This document shows, in pieces, positions 45,820-59,200 of a stretch of 64,000 nt of DNA; the stretch's first letter is position 1; each line of letters begins with the position of its first letter. Both the position numbers and the translations under genes were made by a program. The notes under the pieces were generated by a model. The model was not told the DNA's origin. It was given only the letters and a program-made list of their open reading frames with translations, and did no database searches. The stretch is from Citrus sinensis (taxonomy: Eukaryota; Streptophyta; Magnoliopsida; Sapindales; Rutaceae): the NCBI RefSeq assembly GCF_022201045.2, contig NC_068560.1, forward strand, positions 34,373,001 to 34,437,000. Reading direction: 5' to 3'.

Positions 45820-48800
45820 ATGGCCACCAACGGGAGGCTTGTTGCTGGTTCTCATAATAGGAATGAGTTTGTTCTCATCAATGCTGATGAGGTTGCAAGA
45901 GTAAGTGCCCTCAAATTTCTCTTCTTTTTATTTGGATATTAACCGACATTTGTGCATTGTCAAAAGATTGGAGGAGCAAGCAAGCACCTTCAAGATTTGA
46001 TTTGATTTGATTTGATTTTTTTTAATGATGCTTTCAGTTTTTCTAAGTGATTTTTAAAAATCATTTAAATTTTGTGTTGAGTGGGTTCTTGATCTATAAT
46101 TAGCTCATATTGGCATTTTCTTTCTATTTTTTTTTGGATTTTTTTTAGATTTTTCTATTAAAGTTATCTTTTAAAATGCTTTTCTGATATCAGTTATTAT
46201 GTTTTAGCTGCAATATCTGAATTTAGTTTTTTTTTTCTTCTTCAGTGTAATTGAATGATTTTCAGCTAAATATTTTTGCTTGTCTGAGGAGTATTCTTCA
46301 GCGTGGTAGAGTTTTACAAAATGAAAATTTGTAAAATTTCATTTTAACATTTTTCCTTCTCTTGTGCACTGTTACTATGGTGCCTGGTTTTAAGTAAAAG
46401 GTTTCTTGTGCTTCTGTTTTTGTTTATAGATTTCAGTGCCAGTTAATGATTTTACTGCATAAAATTTTGCAACTTCAGTGTTGCATGGGGATCTTACCAT
46501 AATTTTTCCGCTGAAATCAGTGATAATTAAATTTGTTGTAAGAAAAATTTTCCAATTTCTTTAATTTGGAGATGAATCTTACTCTAGCTAATATGAATTG
46601 CAGGTAACATCTGTTAAAGAATTGAGTGGTCAGATTTGCCAGATCTGTGGGGATGAGATTGAGATAACAGATAACGGCGAGCCATTTGTTGCTTGCAATG
46701 AATGTGCATTCCCTGTGTGCAGACCTTGCTATGAATATGAAAGAAGAGAGGGTAATCAAGCCTGCCCTCAATGCAAAACAAGATACAAGCGCATTAAAGG
46801 TGAACCTTTTCTCCATGTTTTTAGTAAATAATTGTTTGTCAAGTATTAGTAATAACTATTACTGAAAATTTGATCAACTTTAGGTAGTCCTAGAGTGGAC
46901 GGGGATGAAGAAGAGGATGACACCGATGATTTGGAGAATGAGTTTGATATTAATGACAGAAAAGACCCGCACCACATTGCCGAGGCCATGCTTTCATCTC
47001 GCCTTAATATTGGCCGTGGTTCCCAAGCATATGTTTCAGGGATCACTACACCTTCAGAGGTGGATTCTGTTTCTGTTGCTCAAGAGATCCCTCTTCTCAC
47101 CTATGGCAATGAGGTTGATTGACTTTTCTCTGTGAACTGGTCTGATGTCTTGAATTGTAATCAGTTGTTTCATCAATATGACTAATAATGACTGTCGTTG
47201 ATGAAGGATGTTGGAATTTCCTCCGATAAGCATGCTCTCATAATTCCACCATTTATGGGTAGAGGAAAACGGATTCATCCAATGTCATTTCCTGATGGTT
47301 TCATGACTTGTAAGTTTATTGAATATGATCACTTGTAATTGTTGTAAGCAATGTTGTCCGGTTTTTCTTTGCTTAGTGATTAGTTTTTTCTGCTGCTGTC
47401 ACAGTGCCACCAAGACCGATGGATCCGAAAAAGGATTTGGCAGTATACGGCTATGGAACTGTTGCATGGAAGGAACGGATGGAGGAGTGGAAGAAAAAGC
47501 AAAATGAGAAACTTCAAGTTGTTAAGCACCAAGGAGGAAACGGTGGTGGAAACAATGATGGCGATGGAGTGGATGACCCTGATTTGCCAATGTAGGTGTA
47601 TCTTCTAAATCCCTTTCAACTATTGCTATCCTAGAACTTAGCTTGAAATTTGGATTCTGAGAGCAAAACCTTCAGTTTGCAATTATTTTCTTCGATTGCA
47701 TTAATCAAGAATCAAGATGGAGATAGGCTGACTATTAATTTACACTGGAACTTTGCTGCTTTAGCTTGAGTCTGACCTAGTTACGGCAGATTCTGAGATT
47801 ACTTAATTGTTATTATAGACAATATTCTATTTCTGTTGTATTACTAATTACTCAATCAATCTGTTATTTTTGTCATTTCCTCCTTGCTCATGGAAGGCAG
47901 CTGTATAGGAATTCAAACAGTCCCATGTCTGTATACAAACAAAATACTGCTTTCATGCAAAGTAGTCTGGACAAATTAGCAACTCGTGATGGATAAATAT
48001 CCTTTTCGTTAGTAGTATGAAAATCACTGATTACATAGAGATTGCTAAATTTGCATTCTGACCATTGGTATTTCGGTTACAGAAGCTAAAAAGAAAAAAT
48101 ACATTTTTGGTAGTTAAGATCAGTGACGTGTAAGAATGAATTGCCAGCCATGTGTTACTGTTTGTTTCTTGTTTTAGCCTCAAAGTGAAAGCATTTACTT
48201 TGCCTACAATCAGATCATTATTAGCCAAATTTGCAGAAGGAAACGCACATTATCTTTTAATGGAAATGAATTGAAGCATCTGTTATTTAGCCTAGTGTGT
48301 TTTTGGCTGGGCACTGAAGTTGGATCAATCCAAGTTTCTTTTGGAAGAACACTTGAATCTGCTAACTTGTATGCCGATACTGATAAAAGAAACTGTAAAT
48401 TGATTGTCTATTTTCATTTCTTTTAACATAAGATGGTGGTTTAATTGGCATCACCTCACTGGATTAATAATCATTTGAATAAGGATGTTGATGAAAATTG
48501 TCGTTTACTATTGGATAATGCATTAGTAGTATGGTAATGACTATGAGCCGTGCAAGTAGTGTCGGCATTACTTCAAAGAGATGCAATAACATTGTATATT
48601 GCTTTTCATAGGATGGATGAAGGCAGGCAGCCACTTTCAAGAAAACTACCAATATCTTCAAGCAAGATCAGTCCATACAGATTGATAATTTTACTCCGGC
48701 TCGTGATTCTTGGCCTCTTCTTTCACTATAGAATTCTCCATCCAGTCAACGATGCTTATGGACTCTGGCTGACATCTGTAATATGTGAAATATGGTTTGC

Positions 48801-51800
48801 GGTATCTTGGATATTAGATCAATTCCCGAAATGGGACCCAATTGTACGAGAAACGTACCTCGATAGATTGTCATTGAGGTATCATTCTCTCTCTTTTTTA
48901 TCTCTTGTGAGTGCTTTAGTCATAAAAAAATGTGTATTTGAATTCTAAAATTCGTTTTCAGGTATGAGAAAGAAGGGAAGCCATCTGATTTGGCTGATAT
49001 AGACATATTTGTAAGTACAGTTGATCCCATGAAGGAACCTCCACTAATCACAGCAAACACGGTTCTCTCCATCCTTGCAGTAGATTATCCAGTCGACAAA
49101 GTTGCATGCTATGTCTCAGATGATGGTGCTGCCATGCTCACTTTTGAAGCCCTCTCTGAGACCTCTGAATTTGCTAGGAAGTGGGTTCCATTCTGCAAGA
49201 AGTTCAAGATTGAGCCCCGAGCTCCAGAGTGGTATTTTGCTCAGAAGCTTGATTATTTGAAGGATAAAGTAAATCCGTCCTTTATAAGGGAACGTCGTGC
49301 CATGAAGGTTTGAAGCTTTCTCATTGCCTCTTGCCTTATATTTCCAGACACCATCTATAGCATTTGATCAGCTCTTGAATTTAATTAATTTGTCCAGAAT
49401 GCTAAAGATGACACTAATTAAGCATAACATGCTGTAGGAAGAGAAGTCACTTCTTTGCCTCTAGCACAGGAAATGTTTTTGCTATAATTGTTCTCATCTT
49501 GAATTGTTTGCTTGATTCCAAATAATTTCACTGTGTTAATTAACACAGTGTACCTTGTAATTTCACTGTGTTAATTGCAGAGAGAATATGAAGAGTTCAA
49601 AGTTCGAATAAATGGGTTGGTTGCCATGGCACAGAAGGTTCCTGAGGATGGTTGGACGATGCAGGATGGAACTCCATGGCCAGGGAACAATGTCAGGGAT
49701 CATCCTGGAATGATCCAGGTTAAGCCAGATACCATGTCCATCTGATATTTTACCCATGAAGATTTATAAGCTTTTAGTGTCTCTAAATTTCACCATCTCC
49801 CAACAGGTTTTTCTTGGACAAAATGGGGTGCGTGACATCGAAGGAAATCTATTGCCTCGTCTCGTTTATGTCTCTCGTGAAAAGAGACCAGGATTTGATC
49901 ACCACAAAAAGGCTGGTGCTATGAATGCTTTGGTAGAGCTCTCTCTCTCTCTCTCTCTTCTCCTTACAACTTGTATTTGCATTAATTCTCCGTCCTCCTC
50001 CACTAACATTTATGTTTCTTTTTGGCTGAAGATCCGAGTCTCAGCAGTCATATCAAATGCTCCTTACTTGCTGAATGTCGATTGTGATCACTATATAAAC
50101 AACAGTAAGGCACTTCGTGAAGCCATGTGCTTCATGATGGACCCCACATCAGGGAAAAAAATCTGTTATGTGCAATTTCCTCAAAGATTTGATGGGATTG
50201 ATCGTCATGATAGATACTCAAATCGCAACGTTGTGTTCTTTGATGTAAGTAAAGATATTGGTATTAGTGATATTTTTGCACGTGTTCTCTTGTTGCTTTA
50301 TGAGAGGATAACATGTTTTCATGATTTTGTATAGATAAACATGAAAGGATTGGACGGGATCCAGGGTCCCATTTATGTTGGAACTGGGTGTGTCTTCAGG
50401 AGGCAGGCACTCTATGGATACGATGCTCCCGTCAAGAAGAAACCTCCAAGGAAGACCTGTAACTGTTTGCCAAAATGGTGTTGCTGTTGTTGCAGATCTA
50501 GAAAGAAGAATAAGAAAGGGAAGTCAAATAAGAAGAACAAGGACACTTCCAAGCAGATATATGCACTAGAAAATATCGAGGAGGGAATTGAAGGTGAGGG
50601 GTGGCTTCATATTTGCTAACAAAGTCACATAAGCAAAATTTTAGATGCGCAGTTTAAAATAGCAAAACCCACATAAGTGAAAAATATGCAATTGTTCATA
50701 TCTACCATTTCTGCGGAAAATCAGAGCCTGAATTTTTATGGCTAATCATAAGCAGCTAATTGGTATCGGATCTTTTTTTTGGCAGGATAACAATTATTTG
50801 ATTCTAGCTTATGGCGATCTAGATTGTTAATGATGTTTTTTTTTTCACTGTTATGGCAGGTATAGATAATGAGAAATCATCCCTGATGCCCCAAATAAAA
50901 TTTGAGAAAAAGTTTGGACAATCACCAGTTTTCATTGCGTCTACTTTGAAGGAAGCCGGTGGAGTTCCAACAGGAGCTTCAACCGCATCACTCTTGAACG
51001 AAGCAATCCATGTTATCAGCTGCGGCTATGAGGATAAAACTGATTGGGGTAAAGAGGTATGCAGTCGCTATTAAAAATCTAACAAACTTGTGTCTATTTG
51101 AGTTCCAACGATTGATTTATATGCTATCGTTTATCTAACGTGTTCAATTTGTTGCAGATTGGATGGATTTATGGATCTGTTACTGAGGATATATTAACAG
51201 GCTTTAAAATGCATTGCCATGGTTGGCGATCTGTGTATTGCATACCAAAAAGGCCAGCTTTCAAGGGTTCGGCTCCTATAAACCTCTCAGATCGTCTACA
51301 CCAGGTTCTTCGTTGGGCACTGGGATCTGTTGAGATTTTACTTAGCAGGCATTGTCCGATATGGTATGGATATGGGTGTGGATTGAAACCACTGGAGCGC
51401 TTCTCGTATATAAACTCCGTTGTTTATCCCATAACATCCATTCCCTTGATCGCATATTGTACCTTGCCTGCTATCTGTCTCCTTACTGGGAAGTTCATTG
51501 TTCCTGAGGTAATTTCTGATTGCATATCATTTTCAATTTCTGATTGCATATCATTTTCAAGTTCATGAAACACACTTGATCTATTTTTAGTTATATCCAA
51601 ATCAGGGGAAAATGGGTACCTAATATGTTTGGAAGATTTTTATGTTTTTCCCACCAGGTTCTAATAAAATTTTTGTTTCTATCAATTTTCAAACTTTTCT
51701 CTCTTTTTGTTTCATATACTCTCAGATCCTAAGCCCCTCATCAAATTAGCTAGACAAGTTACAACAAAGCCTAAATCAAATGTATACTCTAAGCTGAAAT

Positions 51801-52430
51801 CTGGTTGCTTGCAATGATTTTGATGTTTGTGTATGGTGTGGTTTGCAGATTAGCAACTATGCCAGTATCCTTTTCATGGCGCTTTTCATATCCATAGCTG
51901 CAACTGGCATTCTTGAAATGCAATGGGGAGGTGTTGGCATACATGATTGGTGGAGAAACGAGCAGTTCTGGGTGATTGGTGGTGCTTCATCACACCTATT
52001 TGCTCTTATCCAGGGTCTGCTTAAGGTCGTAGGGGGAGTTAACACAAACTTCACTGTTACTTCCAAAGCGGCAGATGACGGGGAATTTTCTGATCTTTAC
52101 CTATTTAAGTGGACGTCGTTGTTGATCCCTCCCTTGACTTTGTTAGTCTTCAACCTAATTGGCGTCATAATAGGGGTTGCAGATGCTATCAGTAATGGAT
52201 ACGAGACCTGGGGTCCACTCTTTGGTAAGCTGTTCTTTTCCTTGTGGGTCATTCTCCATCTTTATCCATTCCTCAAGGGGTTCTTGGGGAAACAGGACAG
52301 GCTTCCCACAATCCTCTTGGTCTGGGCAATACTTTTAGCTTCAATTTTCTCACTTTTATGGGCTCGAGTCAATCCATTTGTGTCGAAAGGTGATATTGTA
52401 TTGGAAGTTTGTGGGTTGGATTGCAACTGA
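45820..52430 (+). CDS. CESA6: Cellulose synthase A catalytic subunit, CESA6-like (primary wall type)
   Basis: Polymerises beta-1,4-glucan from UDP-glucose in the plasma-membrane rosette. Fourteen exons: 45820-45900, 46604-46799, 46884-47113, 47207-47309, 47405-47591, 48612-48878, 48962-49307, 49581-49718, 49807-49932, 50032-50244, 50335-50593, 50860-51056, 51158-51508 and 51849-52430. They give 1,091 residues, all phases consistent. Order of parts: N-terminal RING-type zinc finger from CQICGDEIE (about residue 39) to [10 protein letters not shown]; an acidic variable region; two TM helices (about 287-340); catalytic Asp in SDDG (about 407), VDCDH (about 574-578), TED (about 790-792) and QVLRW (about 830-834); a class-specific Cys/Lys-rich region with CCCCC; then six C-terminal TM helices and the tail [10 protein letters not shown]. 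The start [17 protein letters not shown] is typical of the CESA2/5/6/9 clade, which supports the CESA6-like call. The exact orthology was not tested. Confidence 0.93.
49529..49550. repeat. Perfect 22-base palindrome in a CesA intron
   Basis: CACTGTGTTAA is followed directly by its reverse complement TTAACACAGTG. Half of it recurs as a direct repeat (TTTCACTGTGTTAATT) at 49561-49576, just before the acceptor at 49580. Confidence 0.85.
51511..51558 (+). repeat. 24-base tandem duplication in a CesA intron
   Basis: Two adjacent copies of a 24-base unit beginning AATTTCTGATTGC, directly after the donor site of the thirteenth exon. Confidence 0.85.
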
Positions 52431-53209
52431 GCTATGCAAATATAGAAAGTTTAGATGTATCAAGTTTCATATAGAAAGTATTTTGGCAATTGCATAAGCA
52501 GGCCATGGTTTTTGGTCGAAGAAGACATCGTTTAACACGGTTTGTTGCTCATGAAAAACATGGTGTGGTTAAAAAGATAAGCCACGAAAAGGAAAATCAG
52601 TGGCAGGTTGTGTAGATACAAAGGATAGGATTCTGGAATTTGGATATTTTGTCTTTGCCAAATTTTTTTCTCCTTTTTTTTCTTTGATTTTGTTGGTTGA
52701 AGGGTTTGAACTTGTAAGTGTTTGTTATCCCAAAGGAACATAAAATGTTTAGTTTCATCAATAATTTATATGCCCTTCTCAATAAGGGATTTCTTGCAAT
52801 GTGTCATCAAATCTTGATTGCCCCATTTTGCGAGTTGCTTTTATCAATTTTAGTTTCATCAATAATTTATAACCGGACCTTGCTACGTTACAGACTCTGT
52901 ATGTAACGCAGCAAATGAGGAGCATCCACGCGTTGCAGGAGAGAGGAAAAATTGTTGGAATTTAGCTGATACAAGACTAATTTCCATTGAGCTGTTACAT
53001 ACAGAATCTGTAAGGTAGTTTTGTCCTTTATTAACCTTCCGTGTGAGGGACCTCATTACTTTACTGACCATGATGAAACCAATAATTTAAGGCACGCGTT
53101 CACATCTAAGAGCAGAAAAAGAAAAAAGAAAAAAAAAATCAGGTCCTAGGATGACAAAATATCTATTGTCTTGTTGAGACGCTAAAACATCAATTTTAGC
53201 AAGCAAGAA
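52431..53209. other. Convergent 3' region of CesA and the SAP-like gene
   Basis: Holds the CesA 3' UTR on the plus strand and the 3' UTR of the large minus-strand gene. No other feature is seen. Confidence 0.6.
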
Positions 53210-56200
53210 CTATTCATTTCGAAGATCCTCCAGAGCTCGCCGTTTTGACAATGTTTTTTCTGCTGTCATGTTACTGATTTTCTCCCTCTTGGTGCTTAGC
53301 AAATTCTCTTTCATATCACGGATAAGTGGCTTTGGCGTTCTCTGAATTGAAGCGCTTTTCTTGTTCTGTTTCCTCATTGAAGATTTCAACTTCTTCGCAA
53401 ACAAGGTGTTGCCTCGACCTGTTGTTGCTTCTGAACTTGTTGGTCGAGGTGACAGCAAGTTGATTTCCAACTTCCATGGGTCTTGAGCAGCAGTATCTGT
53501 AAAACAACTGAAGAAAATTAGAAAATATTCCGAGTCAACAATCTCTTACTAAATTTTCATCAAAGGCGGTGCATTACCCGTACAAGCAGTTGGATTTGTA
53601 TTTTCAAAAGTTCCATGGATGATGCTAAGCGTGTTCTGTTGCTCTGTTTCACCTTCGCTGCCTTTACAGCTAGGCGCATGTGTGTCAGAACAGAGGTTAG
53701 GATCAAGCTCTGAGACATCCTCTGCTGTAATGTTCTCAGGAATTTGCTCTTCAGTAATTTGTGCAGCTTCTTGTTCCATGATCAATACATTATCTTTCAC
53801 CCAATGCTCATCAAGTTGATCCTTGACGGCTTCCCAATAACCTCTTGCATCGAGTTCTGGACTAAAACCACCTGCACTTTTACTTTTGTCAATTGTAGCT
53901 TCAGTATCTTCTTGGAATAGCAAAGCCATATCACTACAAATATTACCGGTAAAAAATAAAGCAAGCAAATAATAGTGTGTATTTTGTTTATGAAAGCTAT
54001 ATGTGAGGAAAAAATCATACCTATGTCTTGATCAGCCATCTCTGTCCTTCCAGCGTCGCTAATGTAATCTCCATTGAGGACATCACCATTGTTCATTTCT
54101 TCTACATTGTGCACAAAAAGAATAGAACAATGAAAAATAGTTGACATCAACAAAGAGTAATATTGGATGGAAACTGCATGCATAGCAGCATATCGTTATT
54201 GCCGGTTTGAAAGTCCATGCTTTTCATTTAGGGAACAGCATTTTAGTTGATAAGTTTCAACGAGGCATGAAATACTGAAAAGTTGGTCTTTATAAGTGGA
54301 AAAATACTCACTGCAAAAACTCTCTTTCCATCTGCTGCCACTTGAGAATAGCTGCTGAAGAACTCTCCCTGAAATGTCGTGCGATGTTTCCTCTGGATTT
54401 TCAAAGCCAGCGCATGTCTTCTCTGGAGTAACTGGTTGTCCGGTACCTACATTTTCAACTTCCTGCGTATTCATTGTCTTATTGGCTCCTTTGTGAACTT
54501 TATCCATTGATATTCGCCTTGATCCACAGCAACTGAAAACACCAGCGTCAACAGTAATATTCTCTGCATTTTTTGGGTGATCAACACCATCCAAATCTGC
54601 AAAGGGACTGCTGCTGGCTGCAGAAGCTTCTATCAAGAGCACTTCGGCAGAAACATAAGATGTGTCTTTCTGAATTTCACAATCAATGTGCTCAAGGTTG
54701 AATGCAGACAATTCCTTTTCTAGATCCAATTCTTTACTGTCACAGATCCGTTCACCTGATCAATTCAAGAAAATCAATAAATATTCCGAGTCAGTAGTCA
54801 CCTATTGAATTTTCATCAAATGCAATGCATTTATTCTATCAGAAGCTGAGTTTGCAAATTCAAACATCGAAGATTCATTTTTAGTAGTCTTGTTACCAGA
54901 AGTTCCATGGACAGTGACAAGCATATTTTCTGGCTCTAAGGCTTCCTCTGCTGTCTTGTGCTCAGAAAATTGTTCTTCATTAATTTGTGCAGCTACTTGC
55001 TCCATGATCATTACATCATCTTTCACATCGCTGGCATCCTCACGTTTCAAGGTGGTTTCCAGGGCCCCTGCTGAATATTCAACTTCACATTTTTCGTTGG
55101 GTCCCCAAAATGAACTCACTTTCCGACCAGTGAACAAGAGTGATTCAGCGTTAAGCTCTATTGCTTTATTTTCTGTAGTTCCAAGGGACATAAAATTAGC
55201 AGGATAATCAGAAAAAGTTTCTCCAGTAATTTTTTTTTTAAAATGCAACTTGTATAAATTGAGAATTTCAGAACTTACGAGGGTTAGAAGAACAGGTAAC
55301 TGGGGAAGTAGCAGGACAATCACCAGCTGTCTTGGCTATAGATGTAGAGACAACATTAGAAGTTTCGGAGTCTGTTACCCTCGTGAAGTCTTCAGCAGTA
55401 CCAACATTGTCATCAAGATGATGTAACCCATCTGCTTCCTCAGCCTCAACTCCAGGCCCCTTACTTTTGTTACCCCATAAGGGCTGATTTAGACCCGAAC
55501 AACAAATACCGTCCCTAAAAGTGGCTTCTTTGGCAGCACTTTCATGCTTATCCATTTGATCCTTGACAACTTCCTGAGAATCTCTTGCATTACTGTCTGG
55601 ATTAAAACCATCCACGGGTTTACTTTTACCAATTGTAACTTCAGTTTCTTCGAGGAATAGCAAAGTCATATCGCTACAAAAATTGCCTGTAAAATGAAGA
55701 AAACAGATCAATCATGTTTAATTTATTGTGCATATCAAAAATTTCAATCTGATAGCTAATTGCATAATCTAGAAAAAAGATGATACCTATGTCTTCGTCA
55801 GCCACCTCTTTTCTTCCCGCATCATTGCTGTAATCTTCATTGTGTAAATGGTCTTCATTTATTTCTTCAACAATGTACACGAAAAGAAGAAGGACGAAAA
55901 GTAGTTGTTATTATCATGCTCTTACATGATTTTTATTATGTGAACATAAATAATGAAAAGTTTCTCTTTATAAGAGAAAACTTATTGCAGTGCCAAACTA
56001 GTTGAGTTAATAAAATCTCGACTTAAAAACAAGAGGTCTGGTTTTGAACCCCGCTCAGATGAGTAGAAAGGTGATTGAGTTGGTGTTAGGCTAAATGATA
56101 AAAATATTAAAAAAAAAAAAAAAAAAAGGAAGTGACAAAAACTCACTGCAATTTTTCACTTTCCATCCAAGGCCACTTGAGAATATCTGCTGAAGCATTG

Positions 56201-59200
56201 TCCCTGTAAGTTCATTTGATTTTTCTGTTGGACTTTCACAACCTGTGCAAGGAGTAACTGGTTCAATGGTCCCAGCATTTTCAATCGCCATAGTTTTTGT
56301 TGACTTAGTGGCTTCTGTGTGAACTTGGTCTGTTGAATTTCCTCTTGATCCACTCTGATTAGAACCAGAACCAACAACAATATTCTCCACATCTTTTAAG
56401 TCATCAGAAACATATTCTCTCTTGAATCCATTCAATTCAGCAATGTGACTGCCGCTGCTTGCAGCAGCATCTGTCAAGAGAAGTTCTGCAGAAGCATAAC
56501 ATTCGTCTTTCTGAATCTCACAATCAATATGCTCTTCCCTGAGTGCAGACAGTTCATTTTTCTGAAGCAATGTTTCATTGTCACAAATAGGTTCATCTGA
56601 AACAGCTTGGTGAGTATGATGCTCCTGCTTATCAACGTGATTTACGGCAATCTGTTGATCAAATAGTTCAGCAGTGCTTAGATTTTCTTTCACCTGCAAA
56701 GCTTGCTTCCAATCCTGAGTAATTGAATTGGCTTCAGGGGTCCCTCCAGCTGATTTCTCAACAGCTCTGCTATTTGTGGTCAAAAGGTTGTCTGAAGTAG
56801 CAGAGGCACTTCTTTCCAGGTCTGAAACATTTTCCTTCAAGCAACTGACAAGATCACCAAAATTTACTTCATCAACCTGTGGCACAAAGCCCATAAATTC
56901 ATTTGATCTTTCCCTGTGATCTTCAACATCAGCAGCTATAACCTTATTAAAAGCAATTGCAGCCCTATCATTAATCTCAGCAAGCTCATCTGCACATGTC
57001 TTCCCAGGCGTCGCAAGACTAACCGCTACTAAAGCGTCAACATTGCCTGCTTTGTCCAGGAAGTCCTTTCTCTTCATGGCCACTGACTGTGCTTCTCGGT
57101 CTCCTTCAGTTCTTTCATTTTGAATGAAAACATTACACTCTTCCAAAGCTTCATCTTGAACCAAGCAAGTATCAGAAACTTGCGCTAAAGGACCAACATC
57201 AATGACCTCAGTATCAGAGTTTCTATCTTCAAATTTGGATCCTTCCACCTTTATATTGTCAACTCCTTCAATGCATGTTACAGGGTTCATCGTTGTTTCA
57301 ACTACTTTCTCATCAGAAACTTCACTTTCCTTAGAAATGAACTCTGTCAAACTTGTGCCAGCAGTAACATTCATGTGTGGAGCCACCACTTTTTGATCAC
57401 TTTTGTCTTGAAGTTCTACTTTTAGAGCACACTCCAAATTTTCCTCCTTGGCAACATCAGCACACTGCTCAACATCTGCTTCTCCATTAAGACTTTTACC
57501 ATCAATTCGCTTGCTAGCTGCATAGTCTTCATTAGGGGACACATCTTCTGCAGAAATGTCAACACTACAGTTTCTCCCTCTAACTAATTCTGTGCCATCA
57601 TAAATCTTTTCGGAAACAAGTTCTGAACTACTCACAGCAGCATCTTGAAGTTCAACCGTACAATCCCCACCAGTTTCCTTGGAGACATTATGGGCTCTTT
57701 GCTCTGGCACTTTGTTTTCTTTCTCCCTGGTATCTTGGATGTACAGCTGTGACACTTCTTTCTTCTTAGTATCTTTACCACCTATCTCGACTGAAATAGG
57801 AATGGCACTATGTCCCACCAATAAATTCCCTTCATAGCCCCCATTAGTAATCTTTTCACTGACAACTTGATATGCTCTTTCACTACAACTTGCTTCTTCA
57901 GTCTCAATTCTATCAGTTGTCGCATTGTCCTCGGTCTTTGCTTGACCGAGTTCTAGGTTCCGATATTCTTGAACTGAAACTCTGTCATCTTCTTTTGACT
58001 GATCATCCACATTGTCACTCCAATGGTTCATATTATTGCCTAATGATGGCTCTTCCGCCCTATTTACTCTCTCCAAATCCACAAAGTTCAATGGCTCAGC
58101 TGCATTTTGTTTAGGGAAAAAAAAAATTGTGAGGTGCTACCTAAAGAAATGTGATAGATATGTCATTAATGAAAAACAAAGCAAAATAAACATCACTCAC
58201 CCGAATCATCTGATCCGTTTGAAGGTGAGGAAACACATGGCAGTTTTACCAAAGTTGAGATCGAAGTTTCCTCTAAATTCAGTGTAGTATCTGCAACCAC
58301 CTCTGTAGCAGAATTAACAGTGGAAGGCTCAAAAGAACCATGTGGCTTATTTGCTCCAACCTCTCCCCCATTTGCCTCCCTCTTCTTTTTTGAACTTTGA
58401 AGCACTTGCTTGCTGTAGCTACCATCCACTTTGTTTTTGTAATTTGCAGCTACAGCCAATCTGCCATGTTCAGAGGCTGAAAGATTCCCAGAATATAGAG
58501 CCTTTTGCTCTTTAATTGGCATTTTAAGTCTACCATTCTGCTTCTTCCTAGCAGCTTTATTGGTTGGTTCTGCAGGCTCAACAAAGCCCATTTTGGAGGC
58601 GATACGTGCGGATCGTTTCAACGGCCTTTTTGTCAAAGGTTTACGCTCGCTCAAAGAACCATCTTCATCCAAAATTGGCTCTTGTCTTCGCTTCTGTTGC
58701 CCGACCTTTCCCACATCATCAGCCTTTCCATCCGCCTTGGAAGAAGTTACAGTTGAGATGGCTCTAGAAGCAATTCGACTTGACTTCCTCAGATTTTTAG
58801 TCAAACTAATATCTTTCTGTCGAGAAGTTTGATAATTTTCCGACAATTCATTGGCTGAATTAGAAGATTTAAGCATTACAGCGTTGCGCCTGGTTCTCCT
58901 TGAAGGGCCAGTGGGAACAAAAACGTTGTGCATCATCTCAAATTCTTTATTAGGTTCTACAAATGCTTCAAGTTCCGACACTCCTTTCAAATCATTATTT
59001 CTTGACAGTTTCCTATTTTCTTCTCTCTCTTGAAGTCCATCACTTCCCACTTTACCCTTCTGAGACACAACAGATCTACCCCTGGAATTATGTCTAACAA
59101 GACCCTTCGAATGTTCTTCAAGCTGAACATTCTCTTCCTCAGTTCCACTTTCAGCTGCAGAAGCCTTCCCCAAAGTGTTTGTACGAGTCTTTATGATCTC

